Origin: Epiperipatus broadwayi | Taxonomy: Eukaryota > Onychophora > Udeonychophora > Euonychophora > Peripatidae | Reading direction: 5' to 3' | NCBI GenBank assembly: GCA_028023455.1 | Contig: JAQFVV010006647.1 | Coordinates: 312,001 to 376,000 of the forward strand | DNA: 64,000 nucleotides | Shown: positions 14,604 through 25,659 of the stretch, piece by piece | How the letters are laid out: the number at the start of each line of letters is the position of its first letter | How positions within the stretch are numbered: the first letter of the stretch is position 1 | Notes under the pieces: model-generated | What the model was told of the DNA's origin: nothing | The model's database searches: none | Seen by the model: only the letters and a program-made list of their open reading frames with translations | Position numbers and translations under genes: made by a program

Positions 14604-15159
14604 CGATAAGAATGTATGTAAATAAACATAACATAAAAATACAAATGGATTCTAATCTATAATAAACTTCTGATAATAGGACAGTAATAATCTGACAGCA
14701 AAAGAGAAATGCAAACTGTGATTAAATAAATAATTTATTATTTGTTTTACTATTGAATTAGAGAATCTACAAAAAAACAATAATCCAGAGTATTTACACC
14801 AAAGAAAATTATAGAAGAAACTATAAAGACCAGAAAAAACTGAAGATTGTGAACATATAAAGAAGAATATTAATAATATTGCTATGGAGGCACTTGGCTG
14901 AGCATGATGAAATAAAAATGACTAAAATGGCTAATAATAAAATGAACATTTATTTTAAATTTTTGAAATAAAAATGGCCACAATAAAAAAAAATTATAAT
15001 TGTCAAAATTTAAAAAAAAATGGTGAAAAAACATATTAATGTGCAGAATGTATAATTGGAGGTACAAGAAAGGACTAGAGACAGATTTGGGGGACATCTG
15101 AATTGGGGTAAAAAACTTAATTAAAGAAATTATACATAAATATAACATTGGTAGTAGTG

Positions 15160-15560
15160 AAAAAAGTATGTGAACAAATCATCATATATAAAAACACATA
15201 GAAAGGAAAGAATCTTTACAAATAAATTTGATTAATAAAAAAAGAACAAATAAAATAAATGAAAAAACAAAAATATTTGAATACAGTTCAATAATACACA
15301 TGCAATTGGAAAAAATGGTATCCACTTAAAATAGTAAAGATGATTAATGCCTATATGAGAAACTTATGAATAAAAGAAGAGATTCTAAAAAATAGAAAAC
15401 TTGCTATATTTGTCCAACATTTAAATAAAGATCCAAAAACGCCTAAGAATTATAGAAGGCTAACATTACCCCCTCCACCCTCATTGAAGTTTTTTTGTTC
15501 TGGAATCTTTAGAAACATAATGGAAAAAAGTGAAATATGAGAATTTAAACTGGTTGTTTA
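15160..15560 (+). pseudogene. Possible degenerate LINE reverse-transcriptase fragment
   Basis: Near 15400-15540 one plus-strand frame reads KLAIFVQHLNKDPKTPKNYRR and then LTLPPP. This resembles the N-terminal RT block (K..K..NYRPI.L) of non-LTR retrotransposons. The rest is full of stops. Short and weak; could be chance. Confidence 0.3.
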
Positions 15561-15714
15561 TTAGTGAAAAATAATTTTAGGCTGATAATATTGAAAAAGA
15601 TAAAAGACAGCTATTAGATAGATGGTGCATTAGACTGAGGAATCTAAATACATTAAATCAGTATAGTTCTATTAGTATTTACAAGGTATATTAATTTTCA
15701 AAGAGGGAGTTAGA

Positions 15715-16175
15715 AATTGTTGAAAAGAAAAATAAAATAATGCAAAATGAATGCATTTGTCATTCAATATAGTATTTTAGTATTTATTAAATATATTGTT
15801 TTTGACCATCCAAAAATTATATGTGTAATTAAAAGATAGAGATTATAATTTAATTTCCTGTAATTAATAAACGGAATGTCTTATCTATAAAGACAGTTTT
15901 TTTTTAAAATTAAGGAGCAACCATAGGAATGTCAGATTATAATGAAAAGAAATTAGAGAAATAAAATTTAGTACTAATATTGCTAAATATTATATAAATA
16001 ACTTTTTTTGGATTATATTTCTTTGTAAAGTATATATTTTATTCTGCTGTTAAAATTATTTTATTTCACATTTAGAAATGAATACTAAATATTAAACAGA
16101 TAAATATATATCTGTTTGGTTTTATAATTTATTTGAAAATAAATAAAAAGAAAAATATACATGGTAATAACAATT
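15715..16175 (+). repeat. Dispersed repeat F1, copy 1, left part
   Basis: Matches 27140-27585 in order, for example GTTGAAAAGAAAAAT, TTTATTCTGCTGTTAAAA and TTATAATTTATTTGAAAATA. In this copy the repeat is interrupted at 16175 by a PLE fragment and resumes at 17565. The second copy is continuous at the same point. Confidence 0.75.
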
Positions 16176-17564
16176 GTATATAATAAAAAATCAATGCACT
16201 TTAATACTGTTTCACAATTCTTTAATTACAACCATCTTTGACAGTTTTGATTGCCCCAACAATCTTCTTCAAAACTACAACATAATACACATATATGAAT
16301 ATAAATATGCATGAACATATAATTTATATTCTATATATACATTTTATAATCATCATTTATTTATTACCTTTTAAATATTATATATTCTACCCTTTTTACA
16401 TTCTATATTTATTAATTGAAAACTTCTATAATCATATACATTCTATTTTTATTTTATTCTTATTATTCTTTAAATATTTAACTCTAACTTAATATATTTT
16501 ACACTTTACATTATTATTATTCATTTTATTAACAATCAATATTTATAATTTATTTTAATCTATAATATTATTTTAAATGCATTTTACAAACTTTTATTAG
16601 TATCTCCAAATCTCAACTGCTAAATTCAAATTTTGAAAATTTTCATTTACACTTTTAGTAGCCCCCTCTTTAAATTTTACAATTATATAATTAGCAGCTC
16701 CCGCTTCCTATTTTTTTGATAACTAAATCTTTTAATTTTTTATTTTTACATTATATCAAAAATTTTTTCGGCCCAAATCTCTGTTCAAAACTGATTTAAT
16801 ATTATTAATATAAATAGCATCTTATTTTTTATCCCTTCTATTATCTGTAAATTATATCATCCTTATACAATTGTTTTCAAACTCATGCCCTAGTTCTAAT
16901 TTATGTAAATGTATTGATGAATTTTTATCATATTTATGTTGTAATAGTCTTCTATATATTGAATTTTTTGTTTCTCTTACACAATTTACTTTTAGATTAT
17001 TAATTTGACACTTTTTATAATTAATCTCATATATTCCATTTATTTCATTATCTGAATTTTTATTATAAATACTAATATACTTATTCTCTAAAATACTAAC
17101 CATATTTTTTCTCCTTTTATTAACTACTTTAACATTTAATACATTACTAAATTTTTTATTAATTTTATCTATAACTTTATTTAAATTCCTAACTACATAA
17201 TTATTCACTGTTCTTATACCTATACAATTAACTTTATTACTACTTTCACCTTTATTATTATTCATATATTCTATTTTATTTTCTATTAATCTAATATCAT
17301 TTATAAATTTATTTGGATAATCATTATTTATAAATTCTTCTTTAGTTAAATCTATTTGTTTAACATAATCTTCTTTAATTGAACAATAATTTGCTGCTCT
17401 ATGAATTCTAGAATGTACTGTATTTACTTTATACTTTGTACTTATATTTGAATGCCAATTAGTTATATTATTATCTATATTACTTTTCTTATGAATTGAT
17501 GTTTCAATCCTACATTTCCCTTTTTCATATGACTTCATCAATTTTATATTTAAATATAACAATT
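16176..17564 (-). mobile_element. 5'-truncated Penelope-like element nested in repeat F1
   Basis: An insertion of about 1.39 kb flanked by a 9-bp direct duplication ATAACAATT (16167-16175 and 17556-17564). The related copy at 27140-27775 lacks it and reads straight through (AATAACAATTGCATGGG near 27570), which is effectively an empty site. The minus strand of the insert codes for the C-terminal part of a Penelope-like retroelement protein. Since the insert begins in mid-protein it is 5'-truncated, as commonly seen after target-primed reverse transcription. About 650 bp of AT-rich 3' sequence without homology I recognise (16200-16851) follows the stop codon. Confidence 0.75.
16852..17563 (-). 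pseudogene. Penelope-like protein fragment with GIY-YIG endonuclease domain
   Basis: An open frame on the minus strand. Codons above 17564 belong to the surrounding repeat, so the PLE part is about 235 codons. The segment NWHSNISTKYKVN then TVHSRIHRAANYCS, followed by NNDYPNKFINDIRLIE, has the pattern found between the RT and the endonuclease in PLEs (KYK.N..H...HRA..., then NGYP..FI). Near 16852-17040 comes a GIY-YIG-like block: NGIYEINYKKCQ, CVRETKNSIYRRLLQHK, then SSIHLHKLELGHEF. The second tyrosine-glycine pair and the usual GET are altered (VRET), and the frame stops soon after, so the domain is probably inactive. Confidence rests on motif order, not on a search. Confidence 0.65.
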
Positions 17565-17765
17565 TCATGGGATTGAATAACCACAGAAAAAAAGAAAATG
17601 TGTGATGAAGTATATGTATAGGGGATGGCAGGAATATATATAAAGTGATTTTCAGTCTTTTAGAAAGAGGATCAATGGAAAGGCTGAAACCAACCCAAAG
17701 TGAAGCTGTTAATGGTAAATTATGCTTCAATTTTTGAGAATTCAGTTGCCATGATAATTAATCTT
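17565..17765 (+). repeat. Dispersed repeat F1, copy 1, right part
   Basis: Resumes the match to the copy at 27580-27775: CATGGGATTGAATA, GATCAATG, GCTGAAACCAACC and GTGAAGCTGTT. Homology fades after TGATAATTAA near 17762. Confidence 0.75.
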
Positions 17766-19170
17766 TAGCGTGTTTTTTAGGAGTTGACTTGTGTCTGCTT
17801 GACGTCACTCAAGTTTCATCATTTATAATGCTACGCTTAAAATTTTACCATCATTGGAAAGGTTTTAAAAAGTTCTGTAAGATACTGCCCTCTCTTGAAT
17901 TATTTTACAAGTAAAAAATCTATAAAACTGCCAATAAAGCTCTAACAAAGAAATAAGCTTCATGATGATTGGCTTTTAGCCATCAAATACATTCTTATTG
18001 GCTGTCAAGGACAAAGAAAACCACCTAATCAAAGAAAAATGCTACAAAAATGATAAATAAATGTTTTAGATCATTTCAAAAGTATTTTTTGACAAATTAT
18101 AAATTATTTTGAAAAAATATGCTAAAAATAAACTAAAAATTTAAGATTTTTTTCCCCCAATAAATTTATTAAACATAAATAAGTATGATATAAAGTGATT
18201 TTGTACAGAAAAAAAAAATAATACAAACATAAATTTTGTACAAATGTGAATTTTTGATTATCTTCTGATTATCAGTTCTCAATTAACAACTCATGTTCTG
18301 CAGTTCACTGCATCACTCATTCTTATAGTGAATAACAAATGTAATCCAAAAATCCTTAGTAGGCTTTTCCCCATGAACTGCCTTCATATAATCATTTCAA
18401 TGATCACCTGTAAGGTCATGTGCACTTCACTGCTGGAAGGACACTTTTCTATAATCAGATATGGCTCAGAAACTCAACATTGGTCATCTTTATTATCTTT
18501 TAAACAGTGTCCACTGGATAACATGTTCTCAATCAGAATAATTAAGCATCATTATTTGATGTTCATAATTTATTCATATGTCCAGCTGGCATACTTCTAT
18601 TACAAGATGGACTGTTAATCCATATTGATTTTATCATAAATACAGATATAGGAATCTTCCAGCTAAAAGAAACAAATACCTGAGGTGACTAAAAATTATT
18701 AAATGTAATTGGTTTTTTAATTCACTAAAACTTTTTATTCTCTGAGAGTACTATTATATGCCTTAGGACAGTGCAATAGTTGTGAGGGCAAATATCCAAC
18801 TATGTACAAGAACTGTTTCTTAAAACAAATATCTGTGGAGTAATTATTTAAAAGCAATTAGACACTGGTGTGCTCACAGCAAGAATAAGTATTTCCAACA
18901 ATGATTCATTCAAGTCCATATTCATTTTCACCAAGAACTTATAGGCTGTCATTGCACCAGTGTGAAAATGTTCAATTAGACACTACTGATATTCATTTCC
19001 AGTCATTCGAAAGCTTTGTAATTTTCTGCATCTGTTCATTCATTTATAAGCATCCAGGTAAGTGAGTTTAAAATCATCTATATGATACTATTCAGGGCAT
19101 GACATTCTCCAACTATTTTAGTATGAAGAAGGTGTCCATTTCATATTGACATTTTATATCTATTACTCTA
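17766..19170. other. Intergenic-like intron sequence, possibly 3' flank of the LINE fragment
   Basis: No recognised gene. From about 18290 on the composition is less AT-rich and may be the 3' part of the minus-strand LINE that ends near 19171, but no polyA or tail repeat was identified. An open frame at 18328-18618 has no recognisable motif. Confidence 0.35.
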
Positions 19171-19425
19171 TTAATCATAAGCGCTGAAAGCAATAGTGTT
19201 GTTCATACCATTCCATATGTCCAAGAATGTGCTTTTAGGTATGAGAAGTTCATCCCGTTTTTTGATCTTAACCAATTTTCTAAAAAAATCTTCATCATCT
19301 TGAAAGATTAAACCACAGAATATCTTCTTACATCTTGCCGTCCATATTATATAGTTCAGAAATATAGATAGCCTGATATTGGCAAAAACTCTGGATTTGA
19401 TACTGTTTTTAATTGAGATGATCAA
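19171..19425 (-). pseudogene. LINE C-terminal fragment, frameshifted continuation
   Basis: Contains FANIRLSIFLNYIIWTARC, resembling the conserved end of L1/Tx1-type proteins, where a small hydrophobic helix precedes W..R. It lies downstream of the other fragments on the same strand. Confidence 0.45.
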
Positions 19426-19578
19426 ATAGTAATCAATCTTAACATTATCATATATATTTTTTTTAATTCTCCAGAGTCAAGTGTAAGAGTAAACAAGATG
19501 TTCAAATGTCTCTTCCACCTGACTACACAACGGTCATATGGGATCTAACTTGGATATGCCTCTTCTAGCAAATAGGAA

Positions 19579-19794
19579 TCAATTAGTGCTGATGGCCTGC
19601 ATATTGATTTTTATAACAAAATCTAGATATTTAGGTTCCATGTACCAGAATTTGAAGAGAGAAATAATCTTTTGATTTGTTATATTTAATTTACCCTGGA
19701 TTTGTATACCAGGTGGATTAATAACAAAGTATCCTTCCCATATCTTGATTTTATTTTTAAAAGTATCTTTTGTTATAGGAATGTATTTTTTCAC
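19579..19794 (-). pseudogene. LINE C-terminal fragment, frameshifted continuation
   Basis: Directly follows the RT frame in the expected direction. It has no diagnostic motif of its own. The aromatic-rich IWEGYFVINPPGIQIQGKL stretch would suit the middle of a LINE C-terminal region. Called from position only. Confidence 0.4.
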
Positions 19795-19839
19795 TAGATC
19801 TAGTGACCTGCCTACTACATCCTTAGTATTAGGTGGAAG

Positions 19840-20631
19840 TCAGTCTGTGGGAATAACTGGTAGAGTAATTTGATCGTAATTGAAGACATTTGATAATATG
19901 ACTAATATATTAAATGATTTCTGATATTTAATAGAAGCGATGGAATGAAATGACATTCCATTAAGTTTCTTGTGTTGCTGCATTTGTTTAATACTAATAG
20001 CAGCAATCTTTCCTTTCCAGAACAATCTAGCAGCCAAGGTATTAATCTTCTGGATAAACAATTTAGTAATTTTAATTATTGACAAGAAGTAATTTATTTT
20101 TGTCATTATTTTCATGTTTAATAACTTCACCTTGCCATGCAATGAAAGGTAAACTTCTGACAGACGTTTAGTTAGATTATCTGTAGCTAGTAAAATCTCA
20201 TTCTGTATTTCCTTTGACATTGCAGTATGAGATTTAGAAATAGAAATTCCCAAAAAATTTTGAGGATCAGCTTTGAAGTTTGAATTAACCTTGCTACCAG
20301 AGTAGATCTTCCAGACAGCAGATTTTATTGGATTAATCTGAAGACCATAACTGTTTGAAAATTGATCAATTATATTATAGAGTTGAGTTAAATATTTTTG
20401 AGATGGAAGGAAAATGAGTATGTCATCCAAATAAGCAATTACATTCATATGTTTACCTAGTCTAGGAACAAATATCCCAGGCAATTGGTTTTCTGTTGCT
20501 TTCAATAAAGGGTTTATATATGATATAAAAAGAAGGGCACTAAGTGATGACCCCTGTGGGATTGAAACTTCAGGCTTAAATGATTGTGTCAGTTTACCAC
20601 TCAGAGAAATATGAATTTGCCTATTACTCAA
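19840..20631 (-). pseudogene. Reverse transcriptase core of L1/Tx1-like LINE
   Basis: An open frame of 263 codons whose annotated Met is arbitrary, since RT homology extends upstream through a stop. The catalytic aspartates YLDD are intact near 20410-20440. After it come NFLGISISKS (the F-LG motif after the catalytic box) and the basic LFWKGKIAA region. It encodes the DNA polymerase that would copy the element's RNA at a nicked target. The frame ends at 19840 and homology continues in another frame, so the protein is truncated. Confidence 0.75.
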
Positions 20632-21124
20632 CGATTATCTATTATTTGAATAATAGACTTTGGGATCTGATATTCTTTCAGGATGTCTAAAAGCTTATTA
20701 ATTATAATGGTATCAAAAGCAGCATTAATATCTTAGCTGCACAGCTATTGGAGATTGTTTTCTATGCAACCTAATATGATGAATAAAAATTTCTGCTTGA
20801 GACATAGCTAAAAATATTTAAGATTTTAGCAAAAAAGTATTTACTTTTCCATAATGTAAAACTGACAAAAAAATCATTTACATCAGCAACTCTTTTTAAT
20901 TGGTCACTAACTTTCATTTTTAAATTTGCCGCTATCGAATATTTCTTAATAAATAAATAGAAATTTATTTTTGAAAAAACTTTCATTCATTTTGATAACC
21001 TGAAAAATTATTAATATACATTTTACAAATGAAACTAAAGTGAATATAATATTATAAGACATATATTTTGAGGCTTGAGTCTGATTTTGACCAATTAAAA
21101 GTTTACAAATACCAGTCGCTACAT

Positions 21125-21245
21125 GGATTAAAAATGACATGGGTAACAATATTGAAGCCCATACATATATACTAAAGAAATATTCCATATACATAACTCA
21201 ATTCAATATATATGTCTGTTAATGTCTTCTTCAGATCTCTACTGC
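21125..21245 (+). repeat. Terminal part of repeat F1, third copy
   Basis: Matches 27785-27885: GACATGG, TAACAATATTGAAGCCCATA, ATTCCATATACATAACTCAA and ATATGTCTGTTAATGTCTTC. The reverse strand reads TCTGAAGAAGACATTAACAG, similar to phrases found at PLE pseudo-LTR ends. Confidence 0.55.
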
Positions 21246-21746
21246 TAAAATGATACTTTAAACCAAATTTCCATATCTATATCATTCCTAGAGCCCAAAC
21301 AACCTAATAAGTGAATGAATTACTGAAAATAATATTGGATAAAATAATGGAAAAGATGTAACATTAAAATCCATGGTCATGCTTCATTACAAATTAACTA
21401 TTTAAAATCGTGGTAAGAATTGAGAAATAGCTATTTATAAAAATCATCTTTTATTTGCTTTCTTTTGTTAAATATTCAAACTTAAAATGATATAAACAGA
21501 AACTTGCTAATGAGTTCTTTTAAAAAACTTCAATTATTATGTTCTATAAAGTAATTTTATAATTTGATATTATATATATATATATATATATATATAATTC
21601 AAACAAATATATTTAACACAGTATTCAAAATTAAATAATATATTCTTTACCAGAAGTACTTTCAATTGTTTCACTGACAATCTTTATCAACTGTTAATAC
21701 AAACGTACAAAAAATAAAAACTTGCATTACCCATCATTCAATCTAT

Positions 21747-21953
21747 TCAAATTTCCCACAATTCTGTTGTCTTTATATTAGCCGATTGTTTATTCATTAA
21801 ACCACCTCTATTCCTAGATATCATCATTGCCTCTTTAATTTTACATTTTTCACTACACCTTTCAATTTGAATAATTTTTATATCTCTATTATTAAATTTA
21901 AAACCATAATTACATGTTTTATTATGATCAAATATAATTGATGGAGTATTCAT
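21747..21953 (-). pseudogene. PLE C-terminal fragment, left arm of palindrome
   Basis: Sixty-eight codons ending in TTELWEI. The pattern DHNKTCNYGFKFNNRDIKII, then ERCSEKCKIKEAMMISRN and LMNKQSANIKT, is that of the extreme C-terminus of GIY-YIG Penelope-like proteins: a histidine, then K..EA..I.......N, then LW. It differs from the mirrored copy at only about three residues. The endonuclease and RT are missing. Confidence 0.65.
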
Positions 21954-22026
21954 ATTTATTGAAGATATATTTTCTTTCTGTACATGTTTATATAATGTAC
22001 AGAAAAAAAATATATCTTCAGTAAAT

Positions 22027-22233
22027 ATGAATACTCCATCAATTGTATTTGATCATAATAAAACATGTAATTATGGTTTTAAATTTAATAATAGAGATAT
22101 AAAAATTATTCAAATTGAAAGGTGTAGTGAAAAACGTAAAATTAAAGAGGCAATGGTGATATCTAGGAATAGAGGTGGTTTAATGAATAAACAATCGGCT
22201 AATATAAAAACAACAGAATTGTGGGAAATTTGA
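22027..22233 (+). pseudogene. PLE C-terminal fragment, right arm of palindrome
   Basis: Mirror image of 21747-21953. Differences: Val for Ile in PSIVFD, Arg for Cys in SEKRK, and Val for Met in AMVIS. Both frames remain open, so the mirrored state is recent or the frame has been conserved by gene conversion between arms. The minus-strand frame 22110-22373 is its antisense shadow. Confidence 0.65.
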
Positions 22234-22442
22234 ATAGATTGAATGATGGGTAATGCAAGTTTTAATTTTTTGTACGTTTGTATTAACAGTTGATAAAGAT
22301 TGTCAGTGAAACAATTGAAAGTACTTCTGGTAAAGAATATATTATTTAATTTTGAATACTGTGTTAAATACATTTGTTTGAATTATTATTATATGATTTA
22401 AAAATACAGACATTTAATGGTTGTAGGTATATATATATATAT

Positions 22443-22590
22443 ATGATCACTATATGGAGCTTTACCAATAGCTCTAAACAATCTTTGTTTACACAAGCCA
22501 CTGATAGAGATGGAATTCAAAATCTCTATCAGCAGCTTATGTAAACAAAGCTTGTTTAGAGCTATTGGTAAAGCTCCATCGAGTGATCAT
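22443..22590. mobile_element. 148-bp foldback element
   Basis: Ends ATGATCACT and AGTGATCAT form arms of about 69 bp that pair over GGAGCTTTACCAATAGCTCT and TTTGTTTACA to ATAGAGAT, with a loop of about ten bases. Roughly 61 of 69 arm positions match. (TA)n tracts flank it on both sides, so insertion into TA repeats is likely. Non-coding. Confidence 0.75.
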
Positions 22591-22662
22591 AAAATGCAAG
22601 CTTAAAAGCAAGTTATGAAATTTATAACTTGTTTTATTTATCATATATATATATATATATAT

Positions 22663-22808
22663 TGTAACAGTATCTGAGTTCGAATACGAGCACTAAAGGA
22701 AGTAAAAGGCAATAATGAGTACAAATGAGTGTTTATTGTGATTGTTATTATGGATTGAATTAATAGATGCAAGAAAATTTATAGATATACATTCGAACCC
22801 TGTTACAA
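22663..22808. mobile_element. Short element with TTGTAACAG/CTGTTACAA ends
   Basis: A perfect 9-bp inverted repeat ends a 146-bp segment, with a second inner pair TTCGAAT/ATTCGAA. It starts right after a (TA)n tract. The TG...CA ends resemble a miniature solo LTR, but there is no internal evidence; a small foldback DNA element is equally possible. Confidence 0.4.
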
Positions 22809-25217
22809 AAGAGTGTGAATGAAATACATTAACCATTTAAAGGCATAAACATATACATATATATTTGTTACATGTGTTGTTGTGATGTTGCATAGAATTA
22901 ATTACTAACAGATTTGTACGTGAAGATGAAGAGAAGCAGTTATGTGCAGAGTTTTATTTTTATATTTTTGTTGTTTATTAATATCGTAAGTTATAGTTAT
23001 TTAAATAATCTCATTAGTAGTGCATGTTTCTTAATGAGAGCAAATTAAAATATAAGGCTTGAGAATAATAAAAGGAATAGCAAGCTGTGCCACAGGTGAT
23101 TTATGTTAATGACACTTGTCATTGGAATTCCAAGAACTGGCCAAGATAGTATTTTGGAATAATGGAAGCTAAAAGCATTCCTGAGATAATGGTCATCGGC
23201 ATATGGATAGGTAAAAAAAAAGTGAGGTGAAAGAGAGTTAAAAGAAAAGAACTATATATTTTTTTTGATTTAGTAGTGATTCAGAAAAGTAACCGTTAAA
23301 GAGAAAGAAGCATGGAAAGTAAATTTCATAAAGTGGTTTTATTAATTAATAAAAATTAATAAGAATGGACTCCATCGGAGTGCTGGGGTAGAGGAATCAT
23401 GTAGATTTGTTGAACCAGCTCAGTGGACAGCAATTTTGTGATCTGCCTGAACCTTATCTATGAAGATTTTTGCCATCTATTTCAAGCAAGTGAAATAATC
23501 ACAGAACTCCAAACAGCAAGAACTTTCATTCAACCAATTTTAGAATCATTTACCTAACACCTCTAGGATGGATTATCATATGTATAAATGATATGGAATC
23601 TTTCATCATCTTTCAGACTGACAACTCTCACTAAACAATCACCATTGTAATACTGTAAGCTTACAGATCATCAGCGTTAAACATATGAACATTCATTCTC
23701 AAATAAGGTACCTTTGACTTTCTCTCTATATATTAAGTGAACATATAATAATAAATTAAGAAATATGTTCCAACTTAAAGAAAGAATTATAGAAAATAGA
23801 TTAAATTGTTTTATAAATACAACTCTGACACACAGTTACACTCTTTCATGAATATGTATACTTATATTATATATATGTATCAGAATGACTGGATTGTATG
23901 ACTGAGTTATTAGTATATACATGTATTAATAAATATTAGAATTTTAAGCTATAACTTGTGTATTTATTTTAATTACGAGATTCTTATAATTTCAGGGTTA
24001 TTATTTATAAAAGCTTATTGATATTCATTATCGTATATCTCTAAAAGAAATAAAATAATAAGATTTGTAGGGTAGATAAAGAAATTATAAAAATATATAA
24101 ATGACATTTCTCTGTAAGATAACTGTGGCTTCAGTCTCCCAATAGACATTTTCTCACAGACCTTGAGAGTGAACTAATCTGGATAAGGTACCCAAAAAGA
24201 TTCACTGGAACCTGCTCTTTTGTTTTCGAGGGGTATAATTCTTATCAATTGATGATTGGTGCGTGAGATAGGACTTATTCCATACTCATAAATATACCTA
24301 CTTGAAGCTCAAGTAATAACCTGTTTTCACTCAAATTCTTAGAATAGGATTATGCATATACTGTTAAAATCTATCTATATATATATATATATATATTATT
24401 TATATTAATTCATGCTAGTGATTTATATTATATATATGTTATATATAGAGCTCTCAAATAAGCTCTTAACAAGCTATACAACATTTGTAGTAGAAGCTTG
24501 TTAAATTAGGTCATGTGACATATGACTTGATTTTTTTATAATATATGCTGTAGTCTATTAAAAGGGTGTGGGAAATGAATAGGCTACAACCTGTATTATT
24601 TTATTGAATTTAACAATCTCTGTATGAATATCGATGTACTTATCTTGTGATATTTTGCATGGGGAAGATTCCCCAAATATAAAAAATATATAAACTAGTT
24701 AACTAATACTGAGTCTGTATGTTAGTGGAATAATTCACTGATGCTATCACCTGAAAAATAAAAGCTGTTTCAGTTTTAACATTTGATATTAAACGATGCA
24801 CTAATAATTCTGCTGGAATATATAATATTAATACCCAGAATTGTTGTGGCTTCTGAGTAATTCATTAATTTGTTGTTTGTATGAGACCACAATTTGGTTA
24901 TACTAAATTTATTATATATATATATATATATATATTTATGCATATATATATATATATATATATATATGCATGTAAGGAAAAAATAAATATACAAGTACAA
25001 CTATATGTGCATAATTTGATATATATGTTAAAACCCAATATGACTGGAGAAAACATAGAGAGATCTGATTCAATGACACCCAATGTGGGGCTATGAAAAC
25101 AAGAAAAATCCATAACTTTAAATAGATGATAGAAGTCAATGTGACCAAAGAGAAATACTCATTAACTTGTGATGGATAACAGTATTTGTTTATTAGTAAA
25201 AAGAGATCTTTTTATAT
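22809..25217. other. AT-rich intron sequence with (TA)n tracts
   Basis: Nothing coding recognised. (TA)n tracts lie near 24373-24395 and 24912-24967, the latter a two-part self-complementary tract around TGCATA. Frames reading through it (24776-25148) are tyrosine-isoleucine repeats. Confidence 0.45.
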
Positions 25218-25440
25218 GATTTTTTAAATTGAATTTTTCTTCTCTCTCTCCACTTGTATATAAATAAGTGAGAAGAATCAGATATAGGTAAAGATTGTTT
25301 TATTAAGCTATAGGCAGTGTTTAAATTGTAAATGATTTTTTAATGAATTTTTCTTTCTCACCACATATATAAATAAATGAGAAGAAACAGTTATAGATAA
25401 AAATTGTTTGATTAAGTTACAGGAATTATTGCAAATGGTT
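25218..25440 (+). repeat. Tandem duplication, period about 118 bp
   Basis: Two adjacent diverged units, each reading GATTTTTTAA, TGAATTTTTCTT, TCTC, TATAAATAA, TGAGAAGAA, AGAT, AAAATTGTT and GATTAAG in the same order. Non-coding. Confidence 0.6.
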
Positions 25441-25659
25441 AATAAATGGTAAAAGTCAAGTGCCAAAAATATAAATATAAGCAGATAAATGGTATGATTA
25501 AGCTATTAAAGAGCAACTGAAGCAGTGGAAGGAAGGGGGATTTATGGATGTATTATTAATCATTAAAATAAAATAAAAAGGATACTATATATATATGAAA
25601 TAATAAAATGATAAAAGAGAATAAATCAGACACCAGTACTATAGAAGCTATGCATAAAA

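Larger units (their letters stand above)
19171..20760 (-). mobile_element. L1/Tx1-like LINE fragment, broken
   Basis: Reading leftwards, RT blocks appear in the expected order. DINAAFDTIIINKLLDIL (about 20640-20735, with D and the AFD motif of block A, behind an in-frame stop) comes first. Then the ORF 19840-20631 with PQGSSLSALLF (block B) and VIAYLDDILIFL (the catalytic YxDD box). Then a C-terminal region with KINTLAARLFWKGK, like the FxW.GK segment of L1 and Tx1-type elements. Further pieces in shifted frames are at 19579-19794 and 19171-19425. At least two stops or frameshifts make it inactive. Sequence above 20760 shows no RT homology, so the copy is 5'-truncated or interrupted. Confidence 0.75.
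21592..22388. mobile_element. Near-perfect 0.8-kb palindrome of a Penelope-like 3' end
   Basis: Left arm 21592-21984 and right arm 21994-22386 are reverse complements with only scattered mismatches. The loop is nine bases (GTTTATATA) and the inner stem TTCTGTACAT pairs with ATGTACAGAA. Both arms carry the same PLE C-terminal coding segment, followed on the outside by about 150 bp of 3' sequence. A (TA)n tract adjoins the left end. This is a head-to-head pair of identical 5'-truncated PLE tails, or one copy mirrored by foldback synthesis. Confidence 0.85.

Noticed and set aside
17566-17730. N-terminal 55 residues of the minus-strand frame that includes the PLE fragment
   Set aside because: These codons lie in repeat F1 outside the insertion; the Met at 17730 is a chance start, not the protein's own.
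18328-18618. Plus-strand 96-codon frame
   Set aside because: No motif, no acceptor/donor context and Cys/Ile/Ser composition typical of chance; possibly antisense to the LINE 3' flank.
22285-22325. Hammerhead ribozyme in the PLE palindrome tail (TTGATAA ... GAAAC)
   Set aside because: Two core bases differ from CUGANGA and no stem I pairing is visible, so it is at most a decayed relic.
24776-25148. Overlapping open frames on both strands with Tyr-Ile repeats
   Set aside because: They are translations of a self-complementary (TA)n microsatellite and read open in several frames for that reason.
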